Shown piece by piece: positions 1 to 11,162 of a DNA stretch of 64,000 nucleotides; position 1 is the stretch's first letter, and every line of letters begins with the position of its first letter. The position numbers and the translations under genes are program-made. The notes beneath the pieces were generated by a model, which did not search any database, was not told the origin of the DNA, and worked only from the letters and a program-made list of their open reading frames with translations. This DNA is from Cololabis saira (Eukaryota; Chordata; Actinopteri; Beloniformes; Belonidae), in the NCBI RefSeq assembly GCF_033807715.1, contig NC_084592.1, positions 1,715,501-1,779,500 of the forward strand, given 5' to 3'.

Positions 1-235
1 CTTCTGACTGAGCCGCTGCATCCCGACTCCACTCTGTAGCGTCTTTTTCTTTTAAAGCTCGTGGTGCAGGTGTGTTTTTTCGAGAGAGGAACATAGTTAT
101 GGGTAGTTGTTGTCGCTCTTTTTTCTTCTGGGCAAAAAGATTCTTCTAAACCGACATGCCACCATGGATTATATCTGAGAAAGTAATGAATGATTAATCA
201 AAGGGTCCAGTTCTTGAGCTGCTGCTGAAGCTCAT
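1..235 (-). repeat. hAT-type element fragment, inverted relative to the copy at 12873-13955
   Basis: Read on the minus strand, this stretch follows the interior of the hAT-type element at 12873-13955, roughly its part at 13190-13400, with scattered substitutions and small indels. Shared words include CAGCAGCAGCTCAAGAAC and GGTGGCATGTCGGTTTA. No terminus is present: the fragment runs off the left edge and stops near 235, where an unrelated 51-bp direct repeat begins. No coding capacity is seen. Confidence 0.7.
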
Positions 236-283
236 TGGAAAGAAAGCGTGAATTGGATTGAAAACAGCACAAAAACTCTAGCT
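233..283 (+). repeat. 51-bp direct repeat, copy 1
   Basis: This stretch recurs at 1178-1228 in the same orientation with only two or three differences by eye. It contains GGAAAGAAAGCGTGAATTGG and ends in CTCTAGCT. The two copies bracket a Tc1 remnant and an (ATCT)n array. They are too long for a normal target-site duplication. Confidence 0.75.
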
Positions 284-309
284 AACAACTTGATGGACAT
301 CAAGTTGTT
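284..309. repeat. Perfect 12-bp-arm palindrome
   Basis: The arms AACAACTTGATG and CATCAAGTTGTT are separated by two bases. The palindrome sits directly after the first 51-bp direct repeat. No function is assigned. Confidence 0.6.
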
Positions 310-439
310 TTTGTGTGTGCGTTTTGGAACATTTGTTAACTGGTAAAATAAAAATTGCCAGACTCAATTATTGTTAAAAAAAGAATATGTTTTTATTACA
401 ACAATCTACATCAATACAGATTTGAAGTCCTCCATCTCC

Positions 440-828
440 ATCCCAGGATTTCTTTAGGTCAACAGTAAATAAAAAAAATCCCAGTTACATGCCAGTTGGT
501 CCTCCATTTAAGGCTATGACGCTTTATTACTTTGCCCCAGTGATCTATGTATCGGTTGCAGAGCTCTTTGGTGAGTTCATATTTCCAGAATGACTCGATA
601 GCACGGATCAGTTCTTCTTTGCTCTTGGGTTTCGCCTCACAGCAAATGTGCTGTTTCAATGCAGCCCAGACCAGCTGGATCGGGTTTAAATCCGGCGACT
701 CTGCCGGCGTCAGCGCCCAGTTGATCCCCTCTCTCTCCATACAGGCTTTGACACTGGCGGAGCTGATTAAAATGATCTCTTGTCTGTGAAAACTCTGTGC
801 AGAATTTAAAACTGCCCGACATGACGAT
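440..828 (-). pseudogene. Tc1/mariner transposase C-terminal remnant
   Basis: The minus strand encodes the end of a Tc1-type DDE/D transposase. The hallmark [11 protein letters not shown] motif, which carries the last catalytic acidic region of the family, is followed by a helical tail ([19 protein letters not shown]). The clean frame covers 459-740. Upstream codons up to about 828 continue the homology in another frame, so there is at least one frameshift. The catalytic core and N-terminal DNA-binding domains are missing because the copy stops at the (ATCT)n array. It is clearly dead. No terminal inverted repeats are recognisable. Confidence 0.8.
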
Positions 829-988
<160 letters not shown>

Positions 989-1177
989 TCAGATTATTTG
1001 AGTTCATTAAATACAGAAGAGCCAAGGACTGTTGTCAAGGCCATTAGAACGGAATGCATTGTCTCAAGTAGCTTTTTGTCTGGAGGAGCCTGAGTACTTA
1101 ACTGAAGTACCTAATACATGCATGTCTAATGTGTCTCATTATTTTCAATAGAGCTGAGGAGTTGTACAGTGAACAGC

Positions 1178-1228
1178 CATTGGAAAGAAAGCGTGAATTG
1201 GATTGAATACAGCACAAATACTCTAGCT
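1178..1228 (+). repeat. 51-bp direct repeat, copy 2
   Basis: Direct repeat of 233-283. Its last eight bases, CTCTAGCT, served as the target site of the hAT MITE that starts at 1229, so this copy existed before that insertion. Confidence 0.75.
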
Positions 1229-1503
1229 CAGTGTTTCCCAACCCTGGTCCTCGAGGCCCACTGTCCTGCATGTTTTAGATCAGGGGTCACCAACCCTGGT
1301 CCTGGAGGCCCACTGTCCTGCATGTTTTAGATGTTTCCTGCTTCAGCATACCGTGATACAAGTACCTGTGTCATCAACAGAGCTGTGCAGGCCTTGCTGA
1401 CGAGCTAATTAGAACCATTAATTAGAATCAGGTGTGATGATGAAGGGAAACATCTAAAACATGCAGGACAGTGGGCCTCGAGGAGCAGGGTTGGGAAACA
1501 CTG
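1229..1503. mobile_element. hAT-type MITE with a duplicated left terminus
   Basis: The element is flanked by a perfect 8-bp target duplication, CTCTAGCT, at 1221-1228 and 1504-1511, the length expected of hAT transposases. Long terminal inverted repeats begin CAGTGTTTCCCAACC and end GGTTGGGAAACACTG. The left terminal module of 52 bp occurs twice in tandem: 1229-1280, beginning CAGTGTTTCCC, and 1281-1332, beginning CAGGGGTCACC. Only the outer one pairs with the right end. The interior is non-coding, so movement would have required a transposase in trans. Confidence 0.9.
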
Positions 1504-1650
1504 CTCTAGCTCACGGTTTATTGGGTTCTACTCATCTCAGCTCCACTCAACTCATCCTAGTTTTTTTCAATAACAGCGTGACTCTACAGAGATGAGAGGC
1601 GCGTAACAGGTGGAAAGGGGAGTTAGTGACAGAGGGAGATGACACTAAGA

Positions 1651-1808
1651 GATGAGTGAGCCGGAGACAAGAAGAAAGACAGAGAGACGAGTGAGCGGGA
1701 GACGAGAAGAAAGACAGAGAGACGAGTGAGCGGGAGACGAGAAGAAAGACAGAGAGACGAGTGAGCGGGAGACGAGAAGAAAGACAGAGAGACGAGTGAG
1801 CGGGAGAC
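1651..1808 (+). repeat. 35-bp tandem repeat, about 4.5 units
   Basis: Units start at 1651, 1686, 1721, 1756 and 1791. They are purine-rich (GACGAGTGAGCGGGAGAC plus a GAAGAAAGACAGAGA tail), and the later units are identical. The array ends a few bases before the ATG of the BED-finger hAT remnant and looks like an expansion of its 5' leader. Confidence 0.9.
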
Positions 1809-1815
1809 AGAGACA

Positions 1816-2866
1816 ATGGCGCTCTCTAAGAAGAGAAAAGTGGACAGTGAGAATCGAGCTTTCAACCCAGAATGGACAGATTCATTCTTGTTCAGTCTTC
1901 CCACTGGGACACAAAACCAGTGTGTCTCATGCGTTCAGACACCATGGTGCTAATTAACAGTGCCAATGTGAAACGCCACTATGAGACAAAACACAGCATT
2001 TTTCATCAAACATATCCACTCAAGTCTGAACTGAGGTCACAGAAAATAAGCTGACCATCTTAAAAAAAAACCCAACCATGTTTGGTTCCACATACAGCTG
2101 TGAGGCAGCTTTCTCCACAATGAACTTAATTAAAATTAATGCTGCAAGCAGCGATGAACGGGCCCTCGCACATGCAATTTTCACCAATAAAAGTCAAGGA
2201 CTCAAAACTAAGTATGATGACACCACCCACGACTCTCTCTGTCAAACCATTCAAAAGTTATGGGAGAAAGTAGGAACTATCAAATATGAACCAATCAGAT
2301 GAAAGGGTGGGCGCCCTTTTTGGTGTCTATGGTCGCCACGGTAACGCTTTTGAGAAAAGTAATGCGCGTTGTCGCAGGATTAGGTTGCACATTTTGTTAC
2401 GGTTCGGGCCACATTATCGGCCAAAGAAATGGCATAAATTGCACCAAAATTACACGATTAATTCAAAATGGCCGACTTCCTGTTGGGTTTCGGCCATGGC
2501 GCCAAGTGACTTTTCTTTAAGTAGTGACATGATACAGGTGTGTACCGATTTTCGTGCATGTACGTCAAACCGTATTGTGGGGCTTGAGGCACAAAGTTTT
2601 CTAGGGGGCGCTGTTGAGCCATTAGGCCACGCCCATTAATGTAAACCATTAAATATCTAATGTTTCGCCAGGCCTGGCTTGCGTGTAAAATTTGGTGACT
2701 TTTTGGGCACGTTTAGGGGGGCAAAAAGACCTCCTTTCGTCTGAAAAAAAAAAATCCTACAGATACAATAGGGCCCTGGCACTGTGTCAGTGCTCGGGCC
2801 CTGACTAAATATCGTTCCAGGCTCACCAATGAGCACCTTCACATGTGTATGAGATCCTGACACCAT
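1816..2866 (+). pseudogene. BED-finger hAT transposase remnant (GTF2IRD2/ZBED-like), centre deleted
   Basis: An ATG at 1816 opens a frame MALSKKRKVDSENRAF followed by a Cys-x2-Cys (QCVSC). The matching VKRHYETKH His pair and PLKSELRS follow in a different frame to about 2054. Together they form an N-terminal BED zinc finger. Directly after it, FGSTYSCEAAFSTMN (2078-2134) is the start of the C-terminal hAT dimerisation domain, so roughly the whole catalytic middle is missing. The dimerisation domain is then cut by another repeat (2138-2803) and resumes as KYRSRLTNEHLHMCM near 2807. The copy is dead three times over: frameshift, internal deletion and insertion. The family assignment is from motif recognition. 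Confidence 0.75.
2138..2803 (+). mobile_element. Non-coding interspersed repeat inserted in the hAT remnant
   Basis: The repeat runs from GCTGCAAGCAGCGATGAACG to TGCTCGGGCCCTGA. Both ends carry GGGCCC next to a GCAC/GTGC, giving short inverted termini. It interrupts the hAT dimerisation domain, whose codons continue on both sides, which fixes its borders to within a few bases. A diverged relative lies in reverse orientation at 18560-18785. I recognise it as an abundant teleost repeat but cannot name its class. It has no convincing ORF. Confidence 0.75.
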
Positions 2867-3289
2867 CTAGCCCAGATTTAAAGTCCTGGCAGGAGAAATT
2901 AGAGCTCAGTTCTCTCACTGAACCACAGAAAGTGGGGGCATAAGATTATGAGAGGGGAAGAAAGAAAAACTGCAAAACTGTTTGTAACCGATTGTTAAGA
3001 TGTGTTTATATTCATTTATTATGAAATGTATTGAGACAGTTAAAGAAAAAGGAAAATTCAAGCTGCTGGTAGATTTCATTTTATTTTTCAAATGCTACTT
3101 AATTTGGTTTCTCTTTATTTTTTATTCCAGTCCTTCTTTAATCTAATAAGAGAGGAAATAATAAAATATTATATGTGTAGTTCAATGTACACATGTATAC
3201 TTCAATGTTAAGTGACAATAAATATTTTTGAATTGACTGCAGTCAGGTGCAGATGTTGATACAAGTATGAGGCTACTTGAATAAATTGT
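2867..3289. other. AT-rich sequence, probably the hAT 3' region
   Basis: Purine- and AT-rich DNA following the hAT remnant, with AATAAA-like words near 3220. No open frame or recognisable repeat is seen. It may be the 3' untranslated part of the hAT element. Confidence 0.35.
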
Positions 3290-3314
3290 GTATATATATA
3301 TATATATATATATA
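3290..3314. repeat. (TA)n microsatellite
   Basis: An uninterrupted run of alternating T and A, about 12 units. Confidence 0.95.
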
Positions 3315-3338
3315 GTTTATACAGTTTTACATATATAC

Positions 3339-3899
3339 ATGTAGAACCTGGAGGAGATGATAGATGTGCTGCTGGGTCTGTGACTTGTGTTCGATATCAA
3401 GTTAAAAAATGAGTGAGAGAAGCTTCAAACGGTGAGGCTTATTCATTTATTTTAGTTTGTCTCGGCGCTGCTGAAAAGTCCATTGGTAACTGCGAGCAGC
3501 TATGTAGTGACAGAGCTCCTGGTAGATCTTGTCGTTCCTTATCGCCCGTCTATATCCCTTTTTAATTCTCCCATCAGCTACAGGTTTATGAACATCTCAG
3601 AGTTGGATCATGAAACAGACTTTTGCTGCCATTGCCTGTCGAATAAAATACACAAGATGTCGCGAGTCGCTCTTTCGCTGATTTCCGCCTCCTGACTCAG
3701 ATGTCTGATAGCCCCGCCCCCCGACCAATCGGTGGTGGAGTGTAATGACGTCAGATACATCCTGACTCAGCCCTATGTAAAAATAGTTCTCATATAAACG
3801 ACACGTGTGAGTCTGGTCCAAGTGGTAGTTTGTGCCTCCACCTAGTGGCTACAACTGCAACATGCAGTTTATGTGCATTCACGCAAATGCATGAATCTT
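3339..3899 (-). repeat. Interspersed repeat with Myb/SANT-like coding remnant, copy 1
   Basis: About 560 bp whose reverse complement recurs at 36041-36608. On the minus strand at 3447-3575 it encodes GRIKKGYRRAIRNDKIYQEL and then AARSYQWTFQQRRDKLK before a stop. This has the pattern of the trihelix/Myb-SANT DNA-binding domain found in PIF/Harbinger partner proteins and related fish genes. The N-terminal part (MFINL) is in another frame, so the copy is dead. The element's termini are not resolved. Confidence 0.65.
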
Positions 3900-4239
3900 G
3901 TAAAGTAAATATATAATGTCAGGCTGTTGTTCCTTGGCGAGATGGATCCAATTCATATCAGCAGCAAACTGCGCTGGCAAAAAGTCCTCCTCCTCCGAAG
4001 AGCAGCACTCCTCCGCCCTTCTCCATGTGAGGAATCCACTCTTTAAGCGGGTTGATATGAAGCACCCGGCTGGATTGCTGAAGCCGCAATCTGCTAAATC
4101 GTGGGGCCCATTTTTTTTCTCATGCAATTCAAAAGGGCCCCTGCCATTTTGCTGGCAACTTACCGACATTCATAGGTAACATGACTAGCACTTTTTGGCC
4201 AGAACTAAAGTTTCTATCTCTGACTGTGCAATCATACCA
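3900..4239. other. No recognised feature
   Basis: Mixed sequence with short open frames on both strands and no family motif. Confidence 0.3.
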
Positions 4240-5310
4240 TGCTTTATTTTACACCTGTGCCCCTGCCATGCTAGTTTGGGCTAACCAACTCATCTTTTAC
4301 AGCTTCTCTCTCATCTGGACAACATAGGAAATAACTTGAACACGTTTTTCCTGCCCCTGGTCTCCTTCCCATGTTTCTTTTAGCGGTGTCAGAGAACCTC
4401 TTACCTCATGACCGTAGAGAAGCTCAGAAGGGGAGAATCCGGTGGAAGCTTGGAGTACTTCCCTATGAGCAAAAAGCAGGTATGGAAGCTACTGATCCCA
4501 GTCATATCCGGTGTCAGCTGCAAACTTAAGAATCATCTGTTTGAGAGTTTGATTGAAAGGTTCTGTCAGCCCATCTGTTTCAGGATGGTATGGGGTTGTC
4601 CTCATACTTTTAATTCCAAGCAGCTTATAAACCTACTTCAGCAACATAGACATAAAGTAAGTTCCTTAATCAATAAGAATATCCCAAGGGAAACCAACCC
4701 TTGAAAAGGACTGGATTAGAGAAAAAGCCACAGATTTCACTTTTTTAGATATTAATGGAAAGACATCAGGATACTGAGTGGCATAATCTGTGATGACCAG
4801 TATGTAATGATTACAACTTTCCTTTTCTCCACTGGACCCAAAATATTCATCCCAAGACGGTCAAAGGGGAGTTCCAATAATGGGCAGAGTTTGGAGTTTT
4901 GTCAGTATTCTGACACTCTCAAAAGTACCCAGCAAATGATCAATATCATCTTCACTAGTTAACTTTTGTAGTTTTGATTGGAGAAGTAGTGGCTCTGGAT
5001 TTTCCTGCTGGTGGTGACTGCCATCCTCAGCTCTTGCCGCCTGCTAGTCTTGATTAAGTGGAACGAAATGTACATGCCTGCACCTCTACTTGCAAAGGCT
5101 TTAAACAGTTTATCTTCATGTGTAAATTCAGTTTTACCTCCCGTGCCTCCTACTGTCTCATAAAAGCCTGAAAGATTACAGCCAGATCTATCAGAGTTGG
5201 TTCCCTGACATCTTCACCCTCAGTGTCTGCTGCCCTTAAAGGCTTTTTGTCCTCCAATTCCTCCTTTCCAGCTACTTGCTTGTCCACCATCTAAAATAGT
5301 ATCATTGGCA
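4240..5310 (-). pseudogene. Ty3/Gypsy remnant: integrase joined to a gag-like end
   Basis: On the minus strand 4960 to 4240 encodes, with several stops and frameshifts, the integrase core of a Gypsy-type pol. Recognisable blocks are VITDYATQYPDVFPL, KSMRTTPYHPETDGL, LKQMILKFAADTGYDWDQ and ASTGFSPSELLYGHEV. Beyond about 5000 the minus strand reads like the start of gag (LIDLAVIFQAFMRQ). Protease, reverse transcriptase and RNase H, which normally lie between, are absent, so the copy is internally deleted. No LTR was identified. Confidence 0.7.
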
Positions 5311-5344
5311 TTCTCTTGGCTACAGATTCAGGGAATTATGTAAT

Positions 5345-5997
5345 TCTTGTTCTTTTTAGACGTAACAGCTGCATTTGACGCTGTGGATTTAGAGCATTGC
5401 GTAGGCATCCATGGAATGGGCCTGGAGTGGTTCAGAGATCTTTTTGTTTTGGTCGCAACAATTTCATGCCATCCTCTGCACCTTTGTCGTGTGGCATCCC
5501 GCAGGGCTAAATATTTGGGCATCTGCTTTTTTCTTTGTACTTGCTGCCTCTTGGCTTAATTTTTAGAATGCACAATATAGCCGTTCCTTGTTATGTAGAC
5601 AATATTCAGGCCTATGTGCCCCTAAAACAGGAGGATGCTAACTCCTTGCAAACGTTAAAAAAGGGCCTTGAAGACTTGGAAGTCTGGATGGTTCTAAACT
5701 TCTTAGTTGTTAATGAAAAAAGACGTGATCGTTTATTTTTGTCCCAGTGTCACTAGAGGTTTCTCTCCTCCTGATTTAGGCCCCCTAGGACATGTATGAT
5801 ATGTTAACTTTAACTTGTTAGTTTAATTTATTTTAATTATTTTTATATTCATTTTATATATTCATTTTATTCTTAATTTCTATCTTTGTGGTTTTTTATG
5901 TTTTTTTAATTTGTGTATTCTTGTGGTCTTAAGTGTATTTTATGTTGTTGCTGTTTTTAAAGTGCTTTATAAATAAAGTTGGCTTGGCTTGGCTTAA
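5345..5997 (+). pseudogene. L2-clade LINE fragment (reverse transcriptase piece and 3' end)
   Basis: Translated blocks are LDVTAAFDAVDLEHCVGIHG, YVDNIQAYVPLK (the catalytic YADD box with Ala to Val) and EDLEVWMVLNFLVVNEK, in broken frames. A 3' region follows, ending in AAAGTGCTTTATAAATAAAG and a short TTGGC/CTTGG repeat, the typical L2 tail. The copy is 5' truncated and lacks the C-terminal RT part seen in the longer copy at 7490-9507. Confidence 0.8.
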
Positions 5998-6996
5998 TCT
6001 CTAGTCACGATGCATGACTCAAAAAAAAAAAAAAAAAAATCCAAAAATCCAAAAGGAGTCAACAAAAGGAAATTAAATAAAAAGGCAATCTGTGTGCTTC
6101 ACAGACTAATCCCAAATAATAGGCTCAAATAATATATATTGTGTTTTGCACAAAGAATCCAAATAACGTAACAAAAACCAAACTGGAAACAAAGGGGAAC
6201 ACCTAACGGGTTAACACATACTAAACAAATAAACTAACATAAGAAAAACACATCCTAAACGTAAGTTTAAATATAATCCAACACAAAAGAACTAAACAAA
6301 AAAGGACTAAGTAAATAAACTACACAAAGCCAAAGAATATATCTAAATATTTAAAGAAAATGCCCTCATTTAGGCCACTTGCATCTGCAGTTTTGTTCTT
6401 TCTGTCACAACACACAGTTCACGACCACAGTCGAAGGGAGGAATGTAGATTGGCTGGCAAATTGAGAGCTTCACCTTCAGCCCCTTCTTCACCTTGGTTT
6501 TCTTTGTATGATATTAAAATGTGTTTAATGATGTAAAACATTTAAGTGTGACAAAAAAGCTAAAACAGAAGAAATCAGCAAATTCTTTTTCAGAGCAATG
6601 TTTGGAAGGAGAAACTGGATCCTACCATGCCCATTTCCTGCTCACCAGCTTTTAGTTGCAGCAGCACTTACGGTACATTGTCTCGTTCAGTATACAAACA
6701 TTAGTCTGTTACAAATGGATCAGACACTGTTAAAGGTCCATGTTCATCTTTGTTGGAGTACCTGGCAGGTGACGTTTGAGCAGCGGATTTTACTTATTTA
6801 GGTCATTTGGCAGTTTTGATTTATATTTTTAAGGCCGTAATGTCTTTGTTGATTTAAACAAGCTCAATTGTCCCTAAAGCAAAACAGACCCTTACACCCT
6901 TAGGTCACTCACACCATCTCCTTTTTTTTTTTTTTTACCTTGTCTGCACACATATTAATGGTTGATACCATGCCGGTAAAAACCTAAGGCATATAT
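5998..6996. other. AT-rich intergenic sequence with A and T homopolymers
   Basis: Contains an A run near 6021-6040, a T run near 6920-6936 and A-rich lists of short AAACAA words. A GC-richer block near 6405-6500 resembles a repeat I cannot name. No supported gene. Confidence 0.3.
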
Positions 6997-7123
6997 ATGT
7001 GCATTATTACTATATTTAATATATATATACATATATATACGCATACATACGCATACACATACATATATATATATATACACATAAAAACCTAGTGAGTTTT
7101 TTTTTGGGGGGGGGGGGGGGGGG
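6997..7123. repeat. AT/TAC low-complexity tract ending in G18
   Basis: Alternating TATA/CATA sequence is followed by a T9 and an 18-base G homopolymer at 7106-7123. Confidence 0.9.
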
Positions 7124-7489
<366 letters not shown>

Positions 7490-9507
7490 TGTGAAGGAGG
7501 ACTGTTTATTGGAATATCAGAGAGCTATTAAAGCTGCTAAAACTGGTTACATTCGCAACCTTGTCTCCAACAATATCGATAAGCCCAAAGTTCTGTTTAG
7601 AGCTCTTGATTCTCTTGTTAAGCCTCGTGATACTGCCCCCATTGTACCCACGGCTGCTCTCTGTGATGACTTTTCACATTTTTTGGTTGACAAATTCTCT
7701 TCTCTTCAGGCTGTACCATCCCTAGCAGCTCCTGACCCTTCTGCTCCTCCTACATGCCCAGCTGTTTTTGATCAGTTTGAGCCCATATCACTGTCCTCAC
7801 TGTCTGATGTTGTTCGTGAGCTACGACCCACTAACTGCCTCTCGGACAGGATTCCCTCTCACCTTTTTAAAGAGGTTTTTTCTTCTCTTGGTTCTTTTAT
7901 TCTTTTCTTGATTCATGCCTGTTTTAGCTCAGAGTGTTTTCCAGCTCCTTTTAAACATGCTATTGTGCAGCCACTAATCAAAAAGCCAAATCCGTTCTCT
8001 CTAACTTCAGGCCCATCTCTAAACTGCCCTTTCTGTCTAAAGTGTTGGAGAAAGTAATTTTTATTCAGTTAAACTCATTTTTAGAAAATAATGATATTTA
8101 TGAGAAGTTTCAGTCTGGTTTTAAAACTCGTCATAGCACTGAAACTGCTCTTTTAAGAGTGTTCAACGATCTGGTTTTAACTGTTGATTCTGGTTGTGCT
8201 GCTATCCTGGTGACCTTAGATTTGACCGCTGCCTTTGATACCGTTGATCATCGGACCTTGTTGTCACGCTTGGAGAACTCTGTGGGTATCAAAGGTGCGG
8301 CTCTCATGCTGCTTCAGTCATACTTGACTGACAGGTCTTTTTCTGTCCACTTGGGTGATTTCTCCTCCAGTGTGGCCCCTCTTACTTGTGGGGTGCCCCA
8401 AGGCTCCATTTTTGGTCCATTATTATTTTCTTTATATATGCTCCCTCTGGGCTCTGTTCTCCGAAAGCATGACGTTTCTTTTCATTGTTTTGCCGATGAT
8501 GTCCAAATCTACCTTCCTTTAAAGTTAAAGTGCAAGGACTCTCTGCAGCCTCTACTAGCTTGCCTTAAAGACATTAAGGTTTGGATGGAACAAAATTTCT
8601 TGAATTTAAATGAAAATAAAACAGAGGTTATTGTGTTTGGGCATCCGGCTGTTTTAAATCACTCTGTTGATGCTCTGGGCCCCCTTGGTTCCAAAATGAA
8701 TTATTTTATTAAAAGCCTTGGTGTCATTTTTGATAGTGATTTAAAATTTGATAGACAGATTGGGTCTGTAGTCAAAGGTGCATTTTTTCAGCTAAGGCTC
8801 CTGGCCAAAGTAAAGCCCTACCTATCTCCTAAAGACTTGGAGAGGGTCATTCACGCTTTCATTACATCACGGCTAGACTATTGCAACTCTTTGTACGTGG
8901 GCTTAGACCAGCGTTCTGTGCGACGCCTGCAGTTGGTGCAGAATGCTGCTGCTCGATTGTTGACTGGAAGTAGAAAGCGTGACCACATTACCCCGGTTCT
9001 GGCCTCCCTGCACTGGCTTCCTGTTCACTGCAGGATTGATTTTAAGATTCTGCTGCTTGTTTTTAAATCACCGAATGGCTGGAAAGTCAGTTGCTTTTAG
9101 ACGTCCCGAAATCCAGGCTCAAAACTAGAGGTGACCGAGCTTTTGCGGTGGCCGGCCCTAAGCTGTGGAATAGTTTGCCACTAAATGTTAGATCTGCCCA
9201 GACCTTAGTGGTTTTTAAGTCTTCTTTGAAAACTTATTTATTTTCTTTGGCTTTTAGTGTGTGACAAATTAGTTCCCTACATCTGTGAGAAGTGATTGTG
9301 CACTTTATGTGTCTGTTCTTTGTCGTCTATTGTCTATTTTCTATTTTTTATTACTATTGTATTAATCATTTTAGTATGTTAGTGATTTCATTGTTTCTAG
9401 ACTGTGCACTGTGTTTTCTTTTGGTATTGTTTTATTTTGTTGTATGCTGTACAGCACTTTGGTCGACCTCGGTCGTTTTTAAATGTGCTTTATAAATAAA
9501 ATTGACA
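7490..9507 (+). pseudogene. L2-clade LINE, 5'-truncated ORF2
   Basis: Encodes the pre-RT linker and the complete reverse transcriptase of an L2-type non-LTR retrotransposon. Blocks in order are the linker (about 7500-8000), QSGFKTRHSTETALL, LDLTAAFDTVDH, GVPQGSIFGPLLF, FADDVQIYL (normally Y/F-A-D-D), LNENKTEVIVFG, SRLDYCNSLY, QNAAARLL and HWLPV. The last homologous codons (KLWNSLPL) run to about 9263. One lesion near 8000 shifts the frame (open frames 7490-8057 and 8042-9100), and a second lies near 9100. The endonuclease and ORF1 are absent. The 3' end is GCTTTATAAATAAAATTG at 9507. It inserted into a TG array. Confidence 0.9.
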
Positions 9508-9570
9508 TGTGTGTGTGTATGTATATGTGTGTGTGTGTGTGGCTATGTGTGTGTGTGTGTGTGGCTATGT
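9508..9570 (+). repeat. TG array, middle segment
   Basis: Short TG-rich remnant between the L2 LINE and the SINE, with GGCTATG interruptions like those downstream. Confidence 0.9.
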
Positions 9571-9851
9571 AAATGGTAAATGGCTTACACTTATATAGCG
9601 CTTTCCAGCTGTACTCCTACAGCCCCAAAGCGCTTTACACTGCAAACATTCACCCACACACGCACACACATTCACACACCGGTTGTCGGCGGAGCTGCCA
9701 TACACAACGGCGCTGGCCTGACAACCGGGAGCAACCGGGGGATTCAGTGTCTTGCCCAAGGACACTTTGGTGGACACAGGAGGAACTAAGGTTTGAACCA
9801 CTGACCTTCAGGTTCATGTGCGAACGCTCTACCAACTGAGCCACATTCCCC
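9571..9851 (-). mobile_element. tRNA-derived SINE, copy 1
   Basis: On the minus strand the head reads GTGGCTCAGTTGGTAGAGCG (A-box type) followed by GGTCAGTGGTTCAAACC (B-box type), the two internal pol III promoter elements of a tRNA-derived SINE. The tail ends TATATAAGTGTAAGCCATTT, resembling L2 3' ends, so L2-driven mobilisation is likely. It is flanked by a 6-bp duplication CTATGT at 9565-9570 and 9852-9857. It is not a functional tRNA gene. A second copy lies at 34931-35183. Confidence 0.9.
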
Positions 9852-10470
<619 letters not shown>

Positions 10471-10583
10471 TTGAATGTCTTAAAAACAAGCTTTTGGTTG
10501 TTTTTTCTAAATAAATTAGAAATTCAGCCTCTGAGCCATGTCTTTATCTTCCCATTCTCTAACCTCATTATCTATGCAGGATT

Positions 10584-11162
10584 TTGAGGGGGCGGGGCTA
10601 TGATAATTGGGCTATGTGCTGATTGGCTGCCTGAATGACGCGATACACCGCTACAAAAAAATGTCGGAAGCTCCGGCCGGCGGAGTTACCGTGTCCTAAC
10701 ACCGTGTCCTAACTGCATGCAATGCGAGCCAGCGTCAGCGACAAAATCAATTCCATTGCTTTATTTTCTATTGGACTGTCCTAACTGGCCGCAGCGCCGT
10801 TTTGAGCTGAACATTTGTCGGACGCCCTCCTTCTATTGTCTTCCTGTCGCTCGCCTTGAAAGCCGGTAGAAAGCGCTGTAGGAAACAGTCATGGATGAGG
10901 AACGGCTGATCCAGTTAGTTGAAATGAGAAGTTACCTCTATGATTCCTCCTCATTTCACTACAAAAACCTCAATAAAGTTCAGCTGCTGGAGGGAGATGG
11001 ACAGAGAGTACGATGTCACGTAGTGCTACGATAGTCGGACACTCGCATGCAGTTACACGGTTTTACAGTTTACAGTTGCTTTCCTCCTTCTCTGAGTTGG
11101 CAGACTGAGGGGAGACCACTTAAAGCAAGAAAAAAACAGTTTTTCATAATAGGTCCCCTTTA
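10584..11162 (+). mobile_element. PIF/Harbinger-like non-autonomous element with a MADF fragment
   Basis: An ATG at 10891 opens a 47-codon frame MDEERLIQLVEMRSYLYDSS continuing FHYKNLNK. This is the start of a MADF (Myb/SANT-like) DNA-binding domain of the kind carried by PIF/Harbinger elements. It leaves the domain after about 30 residues and stops at 11034. The right edge reads AATAGGTCCCCTTTAA, a common terminus of such fish elements, with TAA as possible target. The left terminus is not clear. A 13-bp direct repeat (CCGTGTCCTAACA type) lies near 10690-10715. No transposase is present. Confidence 0.5.

Noticed and set aside
9571..9851. tRNA gene on the minus strand
   Set aside because: A and B boxes are present, but the sequence continues as a SINE body with an L2-like tail and target duplications, and no cloverleaf closes.
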